64,000 bases of DNA from an uncultured Acidimicrobiales bacterium. Lineage in GTDB: Bacteria; Actinomycetota; Acidimicrobiia; Acidimicrobiales; SHLQ01. The notes beneath the pieces are model-generated. The model was not told the origin of the DNA. It was given only the letters and a program-made list of their open reading frames with translations, and did no database searches. This document shows positions 8,480-16,186 of this stretch, piece after piece. The stretch covers positions 1 through 64,000 of the forward strand of contig CAKZVC010000029.1 in assembly GCA_937922235.1 (NCBI GenBank), in the 5' to 3' direction. The position numbers and the translations under genes were made by a program. The stretch's first letter is position 1, and each line of letters starts with the position of its first letter.

Positions 8480-9447
8480 AGTGCGGCGATGACCTTGTCA
8501 CCCATCTCGACGGTCGTGCCGGTTTCGGCAGAGACCGCCTCGCAAGCGTTGCGGATGCGGGTTGCCGCGACGGTCTCACCCAGGTGCTCAAGCATCATCG
8601 CTCCCGAGAGAATTGCTGCGAGCGGGTTCGCGATGCCTTGGCCCGTGATGTCGGGAGCAGAACCGTGGACAGGCTCGAACATCGAGACGCCCTCGGGGTT
8701 GAGGTTCGCCGATGAAGCCAGGCCAACGCCACCAGAAACTGCGCCGCCGAGGTCGGTAAGGATGTCGCCGAACAGGTTGTCGGTAACAATGACGTCGTAG
8801 CGCTTTGGGTCTTCGACGAAGTAGATGCATGCGGCATCGACGTGGTTGTACGCCGTCTCGACGTTCGGGTAGTCGGCGGCCACCTCGTTGAAGGTGCGCT
8901 CCCAGAGATCGCCCGAGAACGTGAGCACGTTGGTCTTGTGCACGAGGGTCACGTGGTTGCGGCGCTTGGTCGCCTGTTCGAATGCGTAGCGACATGCCCG
9001 CTCGACGCCCATCCGGGTGTTGACCGAACCCTGAGTGGCGATCTCGTGCGGGGTGCCCTTACGAAGGAGACCGCCCTCACCGGCATAGGTGCCTTCGGTG
9101 TTCTCGCGAACAACGATGAATTCGTGCGAGCCATCGGGAGCGAGAAACGGGCGATGGTTGATGTAGAGGTCGAGCTCGAAACGCATGCGCAATAAGAGAC
9201 CTCGCTCGATCAGTCCGGGTGGAACGTCAGGCGTGCCAACAGCGCCGAGGTAAATTGCATCGAGCGCACGCCACTCGTCGAGGATCTCGTCGGTGAGCAC
9301 GACGCCATCTTTGAGGTAGCGCTGACCACCCAGGTCGTAGTCGACCGTGTCGAGCTCGACGCCAGCAGCCTCGATGACGCGCATTCCCTGAGCAATAACC
9401 TCAGGTCCAATCCCGTCGCCACCAACGATTCCGACTTTGTGTGCCAT
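8476..9447 (-). CDS. leuB: 3-isopropylmalate dehydrogenase
   Basis: An NAD-dependent oxidative decarboxylase that acts on 3-isopropylmalate (leucine) and, in the citramalate route, on 3-methylmalate (isoleucine). The 323-residue reading begins at ATG 9447, where the family start KVGIVGGDGIGPEVIAQG follows at once; the open frame extends 25 codons further without homology-like sequence. Key family segments are the substrate-binding LLRMRFELDLYINHRP, the lysine segment LVHKTNVL, and the signature DNLFGDILTDLGG. It is the first gene of leuB-cimA-hypothetical, which fits shared use of LeuB by both pathways. Confidence 0.93.
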   Translation of the reverse strand: MAHKVGIVGGDGIGPEVIAQGMRVIEAAGVELDTVDYDLGGQRYLKDGVVLTDEILDEWRALDAIYLGAVGTPDVPPGLIERGLLLRMRFELDLYINHRPFLAPDGSHEFIVVRENTEGTYAGEGGLLRKGTPHEIATQGSVNTRMGVERACRYAFEQATKRRNHVTLVHKTNVLTFSGDLWERTFNEVAADYPNVETAYNHVDAACIYFVEDPKRYDVIVTDNLFGDILTDLGGAVSGGVGLASSANLNPEGVSMFEPVHGSAPDITGQGIANPLAAILSGAMMLEHLGETVAATRIRNACEAVSAETGTTVEMGDKVIAAL

Positions 9448-9584
9448 TGCGTGTATTCCTCTGATTCCTATGCGGCGCGGACATTGCGCCCCGTCGAGTC
9501 TACGCGGAGCGCCAGGAACCACTAATCGGGCTGAATTCTGCTGAGTACAGATGCCCTCTCTGCTCCACCTCGTCCACGAATGGA

Positions 9585-10106
9585 CTAGCCGGCGAATACT
9601 CCAACGCCCGCAACACCTTCGAGGTCGGCAATGTCGGCCGTGAGACGGCCGGCATCTGACGGGTCGGCAAGGTCGACGAGAATCGACGCGTCGATGGCGA
9701 TCGCTCGAGCGTCGGGGACGAAGCCAAAGACCTCGCCTGTGGGGCTGAATGTCACACCGTTGACGTAGGGCAGGTCGTCGAGCCGTTCGAGGAGGGCGCT
9801 CGTCGGGCTCGACGGGTCGTCGTGAGTTCCCAGGTCTTCGAGCAGATACACCACGGCATCAGTCTCGACCGGAGGTTGTATGCCATTGCGCAGGTCGCCG
9901 TCTGAATCGAGGTCGTCGAGTTCGATGCTTGCTGGATCGACGTAGTTCTCCTCATCGTCCATGGACGACCCGGCAAAGGCGAACACGCCGAGGCCAATCG
10001 CTGCAACAGCTAGCCCTGCGCCAAGGATGGCGATGACCGGCTTGGATACGACAACCCCATGTTCGGGCTCGTGTTCCTGATCTTGGATCTCGTCTTGCAC
10101 CTGCAC
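9585..10106 (-). CDS. Hypothetical membrane protein with FtsX-like tail
   Basis: A 173-residue protein from GTG 10106, which is preceded by GGGAG at a good distance; a TTG four codons earlier is the longer option. After a 20-residue acidic N-terminus comes one membrane segment (VIAILGAGLAVAAIGLGVF). The outside part has a beta-alpha rhythm (DAVVYLLEDL, LDDLPYVNGVTFSPTGEVF, DIADLEGVAGVGVFAG) resembling the extracellular domain of FtsX-type proteins. That resemblance is by eye and weak. It shares the strand and spacing of the downstream leuB operon and the upstream SIMPL gene, but no functional link is evident. Confidence 0.6.
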   Translation of the reverse strand: MQVQDEIQDQEHEPEHGVVVSKPVIAILGAGLAVAAIGLGVFAFAGSSMDDEENYVDPASIELDDLDSDGDLRNGIQPPVETDAVVYLLEDLGTHDDPSSPTSALLERLDDLPYVNGVTFSPTGEVFGFVPDARAIAIDASILVDLADPSDAGRLTADIADLEGVAGVGVFAG

Positions 10107-10184
10107 CGTCTCTCCCAAGGTCCGCCGCCCGGCTCTCGTTACTACTACGAACGAACGCCTTCGGCGGTTCCCGCCGGCGACTTC

Positions 10185-10799
10185 TCAGAGCGCGTGATAC
10201 ACCATGGTGATGTTGGCGTACACCGACTGTTCCGACGGTTCGAGCGACTCGGCAGCAGCGCCACCTGCCGCAGCCAGGCCGCGCATCATCGGCGCAGACT
10301 GCACCGACCCACTCTCGATAATCTCCATCAGCTCGCCAAGCGTTAGCCCTGCCGCACGGGCGTAGCTCTCGGCCTTCATGCGGGCATCGTCGACGGCAAG
10401 TTTCCGAGCCTCCTCGTGGGCGGGATTGTCAGGACGGATGCGCCAGTTCGGTCCTTGGACAGAGACATGGTCGAGCAACGTGGCCTTCTCGAGTAGATCG
10501 AAGGCTGCAGTCGGGTCGCTGATCGTGCACGACACGGTTGCGTTGGCGTCCCAGCCATCGCGCACCTCGCGATCCTTTCGCCACAGGACTCTGGGGTGCA
10601 CGCGTGCACGCTCGACTCCTCGTTTATCTTCAGGAATGCCAATGTCGTCGAGCAACGCAACAAGCGATTTGGCGGCGTCGGTTGCCTGCGAAAGCGCAGC
10701 GTTTGCCTCGCTACCGCGTCCCTGGCATCCAAAGGTGAACGTTGCTTCATCGGGAGCACTCGTCGTGCGTCCCTGCCCGGTAACTCGAATCTCAGCCAT
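10185..10799 (-). CDS. SIMPL (DUF541) domain protein
   Basis: A 204-residue protein that is nearly all SIMPL/DUF541 domain. It starts IRVTGQGRTTSAPDEATFTFGC, shows the conserved GVERARVHPRVLW region, and ends with the family's SYARAAGLTLGELMEIIESG stretch before a terminal strand (VYANITMVYHAL). Relatives include eukaryotic IRAK1BP1 and bacterial periplasmic YggE, linked to oxidative-stress tolerance. No signal peptide is visible, so this copy looks cytoplasmic. Confidence 0.88.
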   Translation of the reverse strand: MAEIRVTGQGRTTSAPDEATFTFGCQGRGSEANAALSQATDAAKSLVALLDDIGIPEDKRGVERARVHPRVLWRKDREVRDGWDANATVSCTISDPTAAFDLLEKATLLDHVSVQGPNWRIRPDNPAHEEARKLAVDDARMKAESYARAAGLTLGELMEIIESGSVQSAPMMRGLAAAGGAAAESLEPSEQSVYANITMVYHAL

Positions 10800-10838
10800 A
10801 ACCGACGGTAGCTCGCCAGGGCTAGGAAGGTTGATCGG

Positions 10839-11444
10839 TTAGTTCGGATCGAAGTCCGTCTTGAGCTCCATCGAGTTGATGAGCTCGGGGAATAGCTCAA
10901 GGTTTGTGTCGGTAACAAGACCCCACATGAAGATGACGGTCGTGTCGGCATCGCGATCGGTGTCGAAGTCGACCACCGCGCTCATCGCTTGGAAACCATC
11001 ACGACGGTCCGACTCGTGAGTGAAGATGGTGGCCCGGTTAGGTCCATCGATCTCCTGGCGGTTGAGAATCGGCAACTCGCGACCCGAGGCACCCGTGTTC
11101 AGCAAACGGAGCGGCAGAAGGTCGGGCTCCTGTCCTTGCGATAGACCCATCTCCATAAACCCAACAAAGTCGTCGAAGCTGTTGCCACCGCTGCTCTTCC
11201 AGAGCTCACCGGCAATGACGGTCACGTCGGCTGCGCCATCGAGTTGGGTGACAAACCAGCACTGGTTCTCCGCCGGCGAGACATCGGCAGCGATGTAGTT
11301 GTCCGGCAGAACGAGTCCTTCGACACTCAGGCAGGGAGTGTCGAGCACGACGGTGTCGATGGCCAATGCCGCCGTAGAGGAGGACTGTGATCCGCACGCG
11401 GCGAGCACGAGGCAAAACGCAACAATGCTGACCACTCGACCCAT
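10839..11444 (-). CDS. Hypothetical lipoprotein
   Basis: A 201-residue predicted lipoprotein. The start at 11444 (MGRVVS) puts the signal peptide and lipobox (LVLAACGS, Cys near residue 18) in the usual place; the open frame runs seven codons further upstream. The mature part is a small mixed alpha/beta domain with several Cys residues (TPCLSVEGLVLPDN, ENQCWFVTQLDG) and no family I can name. It resembles the sensor-type lipoproteins common in actinobacteria. Confidence 0.65.
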   Translation of the reverse strand: MGRVVSIVAFCLVLAACGSQSSSTAALAIDTVVLDTPCLSVEGLVLPDNYIAADVSPAENQCWFVTQLDGAADVTVIAGELWKSSGGNSFDDFVGFMEMGLSQGQEPDLLPLRLLNTGASGRELPILNRQEIDGPNRATIFTHESDRRDGFQAMSAVVDFDTDRDADTTVIFMWGLVTDTNLELFPELINSMELKTDFDPN

Positions 11445-11543
11445 AGGAACCAGAGTGTCACCCAACGAGATCCGCTGCGTCTTCCGTTTGGCCTATGCGG
11501 CAATACGAGAATTTGAACACGAAACCTCTCCTACGCTGAAGTA

Positions 11544-12338
11544 ATGACGCCACGTTCGCTGTACATCCCGCATGGCGGCGGGCCGATGCCATTGCTCGGA
11601 GATCCGGGCCATGCCGAGCTCATCGCCTATCTGAAAGAAGTTGAACCGACGATTGGGCGACCGAAGTCGATCGTCGTCGTCAGCGCGCACTGGGAGGCGC
11701 CTAGCCCGACGGTTACTGCGAGTTCCGACCCTGGTCTCCTGTTCGACTACTACGGGTTTCCACCCGAGACGTATGAGTTCAGCTATCCGGCGCCAGGCTC
11801 GATTGAGCTCGTCGAGCGACTCGCTTCAGTCGCCGATGAGGCCGGCTTCGACCTACGACTTGACCACGAGCGCGGCTTCGACCATGGCATGTTCGTGCCG
11901 CTCATGCTCATGTACCCCGATGCCACTATCCCCGTCGTGCAGCTATCGCTCATCAGTGGGTTGGATCCCGTTCTCCACATCGAACTTGGGCGAGTGCTCA
12001 GACCACTAACCGACGATGGCGTGCTTGTTTTGGGTTCGGGGTTGAGCTTTCACAACATGGGCGAGTTCGGCCTAGGCGGTAGCGAGCTAGTCGACGAAGA
12101 GAACGAGGCATTCGACGCCTGGCTTGAACGGACGTGCACGAGTCATGAGCTCAGCGAAGCCGACCGTTCAGCATCGCTCGCGGCGTGGATCGATGCCCCC
12201 GGTGCCCGGTACAACCACCCACGGGAAGAGCACCTCCTGCCACTGCATGTCTGTTACGGCGTAGGCGGTGGCCTCGCGACCCGATCGTTCGATGGGCGCG
12301 TGCTGGGCAAGCGGGTCGCCGGATACCAGTGGGGCTAG
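11544..12338 (+). CDS. Class III extradiol (4,5-DOPA-type) dioxygenase
   Basis: A 264-residue LigB-superfamily ring-cleavage dioxygenase of the DODA/YgiD type. It starts SLYIPHGGGPMPLL, with the first metal-binding His, and has IVVVSAHWEAPSPTV with the second. It also has DHGMFVPLMLMYPDA, with the conserved HG pair, and ends near a His-containing EEHLLPLHVCYG. Family members hold Fe(II) or Zn(II) and open catecholic rings; the true substrate in bacteria is often unknown. The gene converges on and overlaps the next gene by 4 nt. Confidence 0.88.
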   Translation: MTPRSLYIPHGGGPMPLLGDPGHAELIAYLKEVEPTIGRPKSIVVVSAHWEAPSPTVTASSDPGLLFDYYGFPPETYEFSYPAPGSIELVERLASVADEAGFDLRLDHERGFDHGMFVPLMLMYPDATIPVVQLSLISGLDPVLHIELGRVLRPLTDDGVLVLGSGLSFHNMGEFGLGGSELVDEENEAFDAWLERTCTSHELSEADRSASLAAWIDAPGARYNHPREEHLLPLHVCYGVGGGLATRSFDGRVLGKRVAGYQWG

Positions 12339-13060
12339 CCGCAAAGCTCGATCGAGTCGAGCTCGAGCGTGAAGGCGCCGTCGACGCCATCGCTCAACAT
12401 GATGCCCATGCGAGTCGCCAGGTCTTTGCGAAATGGCTCAGCCTCGACGGGCACCCCAAATGAGGCGGCGAACAGGTCGTCGAGCATGACCGTCGCCGTC
12501 TCCCACTCGCCCGTCGCCTCGAACTCGATCGGAGCCCGATACGACACACGTCGATCGAACCGGTCGACGCTGTCGTCGAACGTGACCACGTAGCTGCGAC
12601 CGTCGGAACGCGCCCGAAATACCATCCGATCAGCCGTGGCCATCAGGTCAGGTTCGAGCGGCAGGCGAAGCGACGCAAAGCCACCTCCATCGGTGTTGAT
12701 CGAACCAGAGAAGACCATCGTGTCGTCCGTGAACGTTCGATCGCCGAGCGAACGTCCACCCATGACGTTGTCATTCACGACGATCCATTGTGCGTTCGCG
12801 GCAGTATCGGTGAAGTCGGTAACGGTCGTGCAGTCCACAACGGACTCCTCAGTAGGTTCGGTCACGGTTGTCGTCTCCGGGAGCGTCGTCGGGGTTTTCT
12901 CCGTAGCAGCGACCTCAGAAGTCGTCGTCGTGCTGCTGATCGTGGTCGGAACTTCTGGCTCTTGTGCCAGTTGGACCGTCGTCGAAGAACACCCAGCTGC
13001 TACCAGCGCGAAGACTGTGAGGGTTCCACGAAGACGGGTCACCGACCAATCGCAACACAT
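12335..13060 (-). CDS. Lipoprotein with CIA30 domain
   Basis: A 241-residue predicted lipoprotein (lipobox LVAAGC near residue 24), then a Thr/Ser/Glu-rich linker (about 35-75), then a C-terminal CIA30-like beta-sandwich of about 155 residues. The family signature WIVVNDNVMGGRSLG is present, as are FASLRLPLEPDL and the strand-rich end. CIA30/NDUFAF1 proteins are complex I assembly factors in mitochondria; bacterial secreted copies have no defined role, and the fold resembles carbohydrate-binding modules. Confidence 0.82.
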   Translation of the reverse strand: MCCDWSVTRLRGTLTVFALVAAGCSSTTVQLAQEPEVPTTISSTTTTSEVAATEKTPTTLPETTTVTEPTEESVVDCTTVTDFTDTAANAQWIVVNDNVMGGRSLGDRTFTDDTMVFSGSINTDGGGFASLRLPLEPDLMATADRMVFRARSDGRSYVVTFDDSVDRFDRRVSYRAPIEFEATGEWETATVMLDDLFAASFGVPVEAEPFRKDLATRMGIMLSDGVDGAFTLELDSIELCG

Positions 13061-13096
13061 GAGCTCACATCACGGATGACCGAGCGGGCCGGGTGA

Positions 13097-13957
13097 CTAA
13101 TCGATGAGAGCGTCGCTGCGAACCCGCTGCTCTTCGGCGTCGATATGCGCTTGAAGCACTCGACCGAAGAGCTGTTGGGTGCGCTCGAGTCGACCGATCA
13201 CGTCGGGTTGCTCGGTGTAGGCGAAGATGGCAGCGTGCCGAGGTTTCGAGTCGCTGGCGACGCGGCTGACCGAGTGGAGCGAGTAGCGCCCACGGAAGAT
13301 CTGCAAGTCGCCCGGCCGCAGGTCGAGCGTGTGCACTCCCGTTCGGCCACCTTCGAGCACTTGCTGGATATGGGTAAACCCCTCATCACCATCGGATCGA
13401 ATCGCCGGTACGTATTCGAACAGGCCACCCTCATCGGCTTCTTCGACGAGCACCGTCACGGCGAACTCGTTGGTGTCGAAGTGCCAGGTGAACTGCTGGC
13501 CCGGGTCGAGGATGTTGGCGGTGAGGCCAGCGAGCGGGTCAGCGTATGGGTAGAGCTCGGGAATCTCGAGACAGTCGGCCAAGAACGAGGTGACGGCCGG
13601 GTGTTCAAACAGAAACCGCATTGCCGTGGTGTCTTCCCACGAGTCGCCTGGGATGAACCCGCTCGACCGTTCGAGGAACGTGTTCATGGGGTGGTCGTCG
13701 GCGTACTCATCGTTGTGATGGAAGTGGAAGTACGGGTTGATGACCTGTGTTGAGAAGTGGGTCGTGTCCTTGCGGTCCCAGATTTCTTCGCCGAGCCGAG
13801 TGAGGCCGTCGGGCAGCACCAGGTCTTTGATCACCGCGCATCCGACGGACCGAAGCCCGTCTCGGGCGTGACCAACAGCAGCCTGGTATCCCGGACTGTC
13901 GGGCTGGTCGATCGGATAACGATCGAGGTCGACGAGTTCTCCCAGTGAAACGGTCAC
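13097..13957 (-). CDS. Fe(II)/2-oxoglutarate oxygenase-like protein
   Basis: A 286-residue protein with a cupin-type oxygenase core. The facial-triad pattern is visible as WHFDTNEFAVTVLV (HxD) and, about 60 residues on, RGRYSLHSVSRV (distal His), with GGLFEYVPAIRS between. This spacing and the GGLFEYVP segment resemble the BesD/HalD-type amino-acid oxygenases. Because the HxD aspartate is kept, hydroxylation rather than halogenation would be expected. It starts with GTG 9 nt after the upstream dehydrogenase gene on the same strand, so the two probably form an operon. The substrate is unknown. Confidence 0.7.
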   Translation of the reverse strand: MTVSLGELVDLDRYPIDQPDSPGYQAAVGHARDGLRSVGCAVIKDLVLPDGLTRLGEEIWDRKDTTHFSTQVINPYFHFHHNDEYADDHPMNTFLERSSGFIPGDSWEDTTAMRFLFEHPAVTSFLADCLEIPELYPYADPLAGLTANILDPGQQFTWHFDTNEFAVTVLVEEADEGGLFEYVPAIRSDGDEGFTHIQQVLEGGRTGVHTLDLRPGDLQIFRGRYSLHSVSRVASDSKPRHAAIFAYTEQPDVIGRLERTQQLFGRVLQAHIDAEEQRVRSDALID

Positions 13958-13966
13958 GTGCGCTCC

Positions 13967-14875
13967 TCACGCTTCCCAGTGCGGAACCCAGTCGCCGTCG
14001 AGTCGGAACGACAGCTGGGCATCATCTTCGATTCGCTTGGCGACATGGAGTTCTCCAACGTCGGCTCCGTATCGTTCTGTCGCGCGGGCGAAGGTCTCCT
14101 GTGCCCGCTCGGTCATCGGCAGGTCGGTGTCGACGTTCTGTGCGAGCTCCATGGTGAGACCGAGGTCTTTCATGCAGAGGTCGAGCGTGAAGCTTGGGTC
14201 GTAGTGGCCAGCGAAGATCGACGGCGCGTCATGGCGGGCAACGAAGCTGTCACCAACCGAGTCCTTGATGGCATCCCACAGCACGTCGAGCTCGACGCCA
14301 TTGGCCATGCCAAGAGCAAACCCCTCGCCGATGCTGGCGGCAGCGATGAACCACAGCTGGTTTGTCACGAGCTTGGTGACGTTGCCCGTTCCAAGCCCAC
14401 CACAGCGAATCGCACGACCAAGGTGTTCGAGCACAGGAACGACCCGGTCAAGGTCGGGGTCAGACCCACCAGCGAACAACGTCAGCTTGCCATTGCGGGC
14501 TCCGTCGACCGCTCCCGTCACCGGGCTATCGACCACGGTCACGCCCTCTGGGGTCAGACCGGCAAGCTCGAGCACGAACTCTTTGCGGTTGGTCGTGAGG
14601 TCGACCCAGATGTTGCCAGCCGACAATTCGCTCAACACTCCACCGTCAACCATCACAGCTTGAACGTGGTCAGGCCTCGGCAGCGAGGTCATCAGCAGAT
14701 CGGCATGCCGTGCACATTCGTTCGCATCAGCCGCCGCCGTACACCCGCCAGAGACTGCTTTTTCAAGGGCGTCAGCGTTGATGTCAAAAGCCATGACGTC
14801 GTACCCAGCAGCCACCAGACGGGTAGCCATCGGGCCACCCATGTTCCCCAGCCCTACAAAACCAATCTTGTCCAC
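13967..14875 (-). CDS. 3-hydroxyisobutyrate dehydrogenase-family oxidoreductase
   Basis: A 302-residue beta-hydroxyacid dehydrogenase. It has the Rossmann start IGFVGLGNMGGPMATRL (residues 4-20), the substrate-binding DSPVTGAVDGARNG, and the catalytic lysine in GNVTKLVTNQLWF. Members oxidise hydroxyisobutyrate, tartronate semialdehyde or similar compounds with NAD(P). It is first of a two-gene unit with the 2OG oxygenase and is divergent from a LysR-type regulator, which may control it. Two imperfect copies of the local 13-nt palindrome (14456-14468 and 14550-14562) fall inside the coding sequence. Confidence 0.87.
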   Translation of the reverse strand: MDKIGFVGLGNMGGPMATRLVAAGYDVMAFDINADALEKAVSGGCTAAADANECARHADLLMTSLPRPDHVQAVMVDGGVLSELSAGNIWVDLTTNRKEFVLELAGLTPEGVTVVDSPVTGAVDGARNGKLTLFAGGSDPDLDRVVPVLEHLGRAIRCGGLGTGNVTKLVTNQLWFIAAASIGEGFALGMANGVELDVLWDAIKDSVGDSFVARHDAPSIFAGHYDPSFTLDLCMKDLGLTMELAQNVDTDLPMTERAQETFARATERYGADVGELHVAKRIEDDAQLSFRLDGDWVPHWEA

Positions 14876-14949
14876 AGTTCCCCTATTTCGTGGGGTCAGA
14901 CCCCGCTACCCAAGTGGGGTCAGACCCGATTCCGAACGATACGAGTGGT

Positions 14950-14982
14950 TTGACGAATGGTCAATCCAATGATTTATTGATC
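14950..14982 (+). promoter_or_regulatory. Putative promoter and LysR-type operator
   Basis: The divergent intergenic region is unusually AT-rich. A sigma-70-like pair TTGACG (14950-14955) and TTTATT (14973-14978) with a 17-nt spacer points to the LysR gene. Overlapping it is an inverted repeat GGTCAAT (14959-14965) / ATTGATC (14976-14982), a T-N11-A-like arrangement expected for a LysR-type site. This would suit autoregulation plus control of the divergent dehydrogenase-oxygenase pair. Confidence 0.45.
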
Positions 14983-15013
14983 TATCCATGCATTTTTTTA
15001 ATGGATCTGCCTA

Positions 15014-16159
15014 ATGGGGTCAGACCCCTCTGACGTGCCTGAAGGCGCCGAGTGGCCGCCGAGCTACATGTTCGAGCCCGGCGTCGACCCCAACGCGTTC
15101 ATTGTCGATGGTGTTCGAGGGGGCAAGAAACCAAGGAAAACAAAGGGCAAACGAAGGGCAAAGCGGAAGCCTGTGCACCGCACAACCTCTGCCTCATCGA
15201 AGGCCTCCACCGCAAAGAACCCGCCAGTGGGGTCTGACCCCGTGCGGAGCACAACGGGGTCTGACCCCATTCGTAGGGCGGGGTCTGACCCCACTGATCG
15301 GAACTTGCGGTACTTCGTCGCCGCCGTGCGAGCCGGGTCGTTTACGCATGCGGCGAAACACCTCGGTGTGGGGCAGCCGGCAGTATCGGTTTCGATTCGA
15401 GCGCTGGAACGCCAGCACGGCCTTGAGCTGGTGCGCCGGTCACGGACTGGCATTACGACGACCGCAAAGGGCCAGTTGCTCTTCGACGCCATAGCACCGG
15501 CTTTCGATCACATCGACCTGGCGGTGAAATCGCTCCAGCGTTCCGACGCTGGAACGGTCAGCCTCTCCGTCTCGACCTCTCTTGCGAGTTGGTGGCTCCT
15601 CCCGCGATTACCCGATTTCAAGCGGACGCACCCTGAGGTTTCGCTTCGACTCGTGACCGCAGACTCCGATGCCGGGGTCGACGCAAACGCCTTTGATCTT
15701 TGGGTTCCGCTCGGACGGATCGACGATGCACGCCTGCAGAGCACCGACCTCTGCCGAGAGGCATTGCTTCCGGTCGCATCGCCCGAGCTTGCCGCATCGA
15801 TCGGGTCTGACCCCAGTGCGTTGCTCACAGCGCCACTCCTTCATCTCGAAGAGCGGTACACGCCTCGGTTCGATTGGAAGCAGTGGTTCACCGCCAACGG
15901 AATCGACACACCAGGGTCATTGCCCGGCGACCGGTCGACGGACTACTCGCTTGTCGTTCAGGCCGCGCTCGACGGACAAGGCGTGGCGCTCGGCTGGGAA
16001 CACATTGTTCGCGACCTTGTCGACGATGGCCGTTTGGTCTCGCTCGGGGAGCCGATCGTGACGCAAAGCCCGTTTGTCGTCCTGAATCCGGCGAACCGAC
16101 CACTTTCGCCCGACGCGCTCGCCCTTCGGACATGGCTCATTGATCAACTGGCGGTCTGA
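15014..16159 (+). CDS. LysR-family regulator with repeat-derived N-terminal extension
   Basis: A 381-residue LysR-type transcription factor. The winged-helix domain begins only near residue 97 (LRYFVAAVRAGSFTHAAKHL, then GVGQPAVSVSIRALE) and the substrate-binding domain follows (about 180-375). Most LysR proteins begin within five residues of the helix-turn-helix. Here a 95-residue extension precedes it: a basic tract (KKPRKTKGKRRAKRKP) and three GSDP peptides encoded by the 13-nt palindromes. The apparent ATG itself overlaps a palindrome. GTG codons at 15228 and 15241 lie in frame and would shorten the extension to about 20 residues. Another palindrome encodes GSDP inside the effector domain (15802-15814). 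Length and start are therefore uncertain; the LysR identity is not. Confidence 0.82.
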   Translation: MGSDPSDVPEGAEWPPSYMFEPGVDPNAFIVDGVRGGKKPRKTKGKRRAKRKPVHRTTSASSKASTAKNPPVGSDPVRSTTGSDPIRRAGSDPTDRNLRYFVAAVRAGSFTHAAKHLGVGQPAVSVSIRALERQHGLELVRRSRTGITTTAKGQLLFDAIAPAFDHIDLAVKSLQRSDAGTVSLSVSTSLASWWLLPRLPDFKRTHPEVSLRLVTADSDAGVDANAFDLWVPLGRIDDARLQSTDLCREALLPVASPELAASIGSDPSALLTAPLLHLEERYTPRFDWKQWFTANGIDTPGSLPGDRSTDYSLVVQAALDGQGVALGWEHIVRDLVDDGRLVSLGEPIVTQSPFVVLNPANRPLSPDALALRTWLIDQLAV

Positions 16160-16186
16160 CTCCGGGGTCTGACCCCATCGTCATTG

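Larger units (their letters stand above)
14892..16176. repeat. Cluster of 13-nt GGGGTCWGACCCC palindromes
   Basis: Exact copies lie at 14892-14904, 15016-15028, 15229-15241, 15256-15268, 15280-15292 and 16164-16176. Near copies lie at 14916-14928 and 15802-15814. Two further near copies fall in the neighbouring dehydrogenase gene. The orientation of the central CAG/CTG varies. The copies lie in the regulator's promoter region, at its start codon, within its coding sequence and just after its stop. The three tandem copies at 15229-15292 are spaced 27 and 24 nt apart, so each reads in frame as Gly-Ser-Asp-Pro. Confidence 0.9.

Noticed and set aside
14892-16176. An insertion sequence carrying the LysR gene, bounded by palindromes
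   Set aside because: There is no transposase, the palindromes also lie inside coding sequences, and no target-site duplication is visible. The copies look like independent or local spread.
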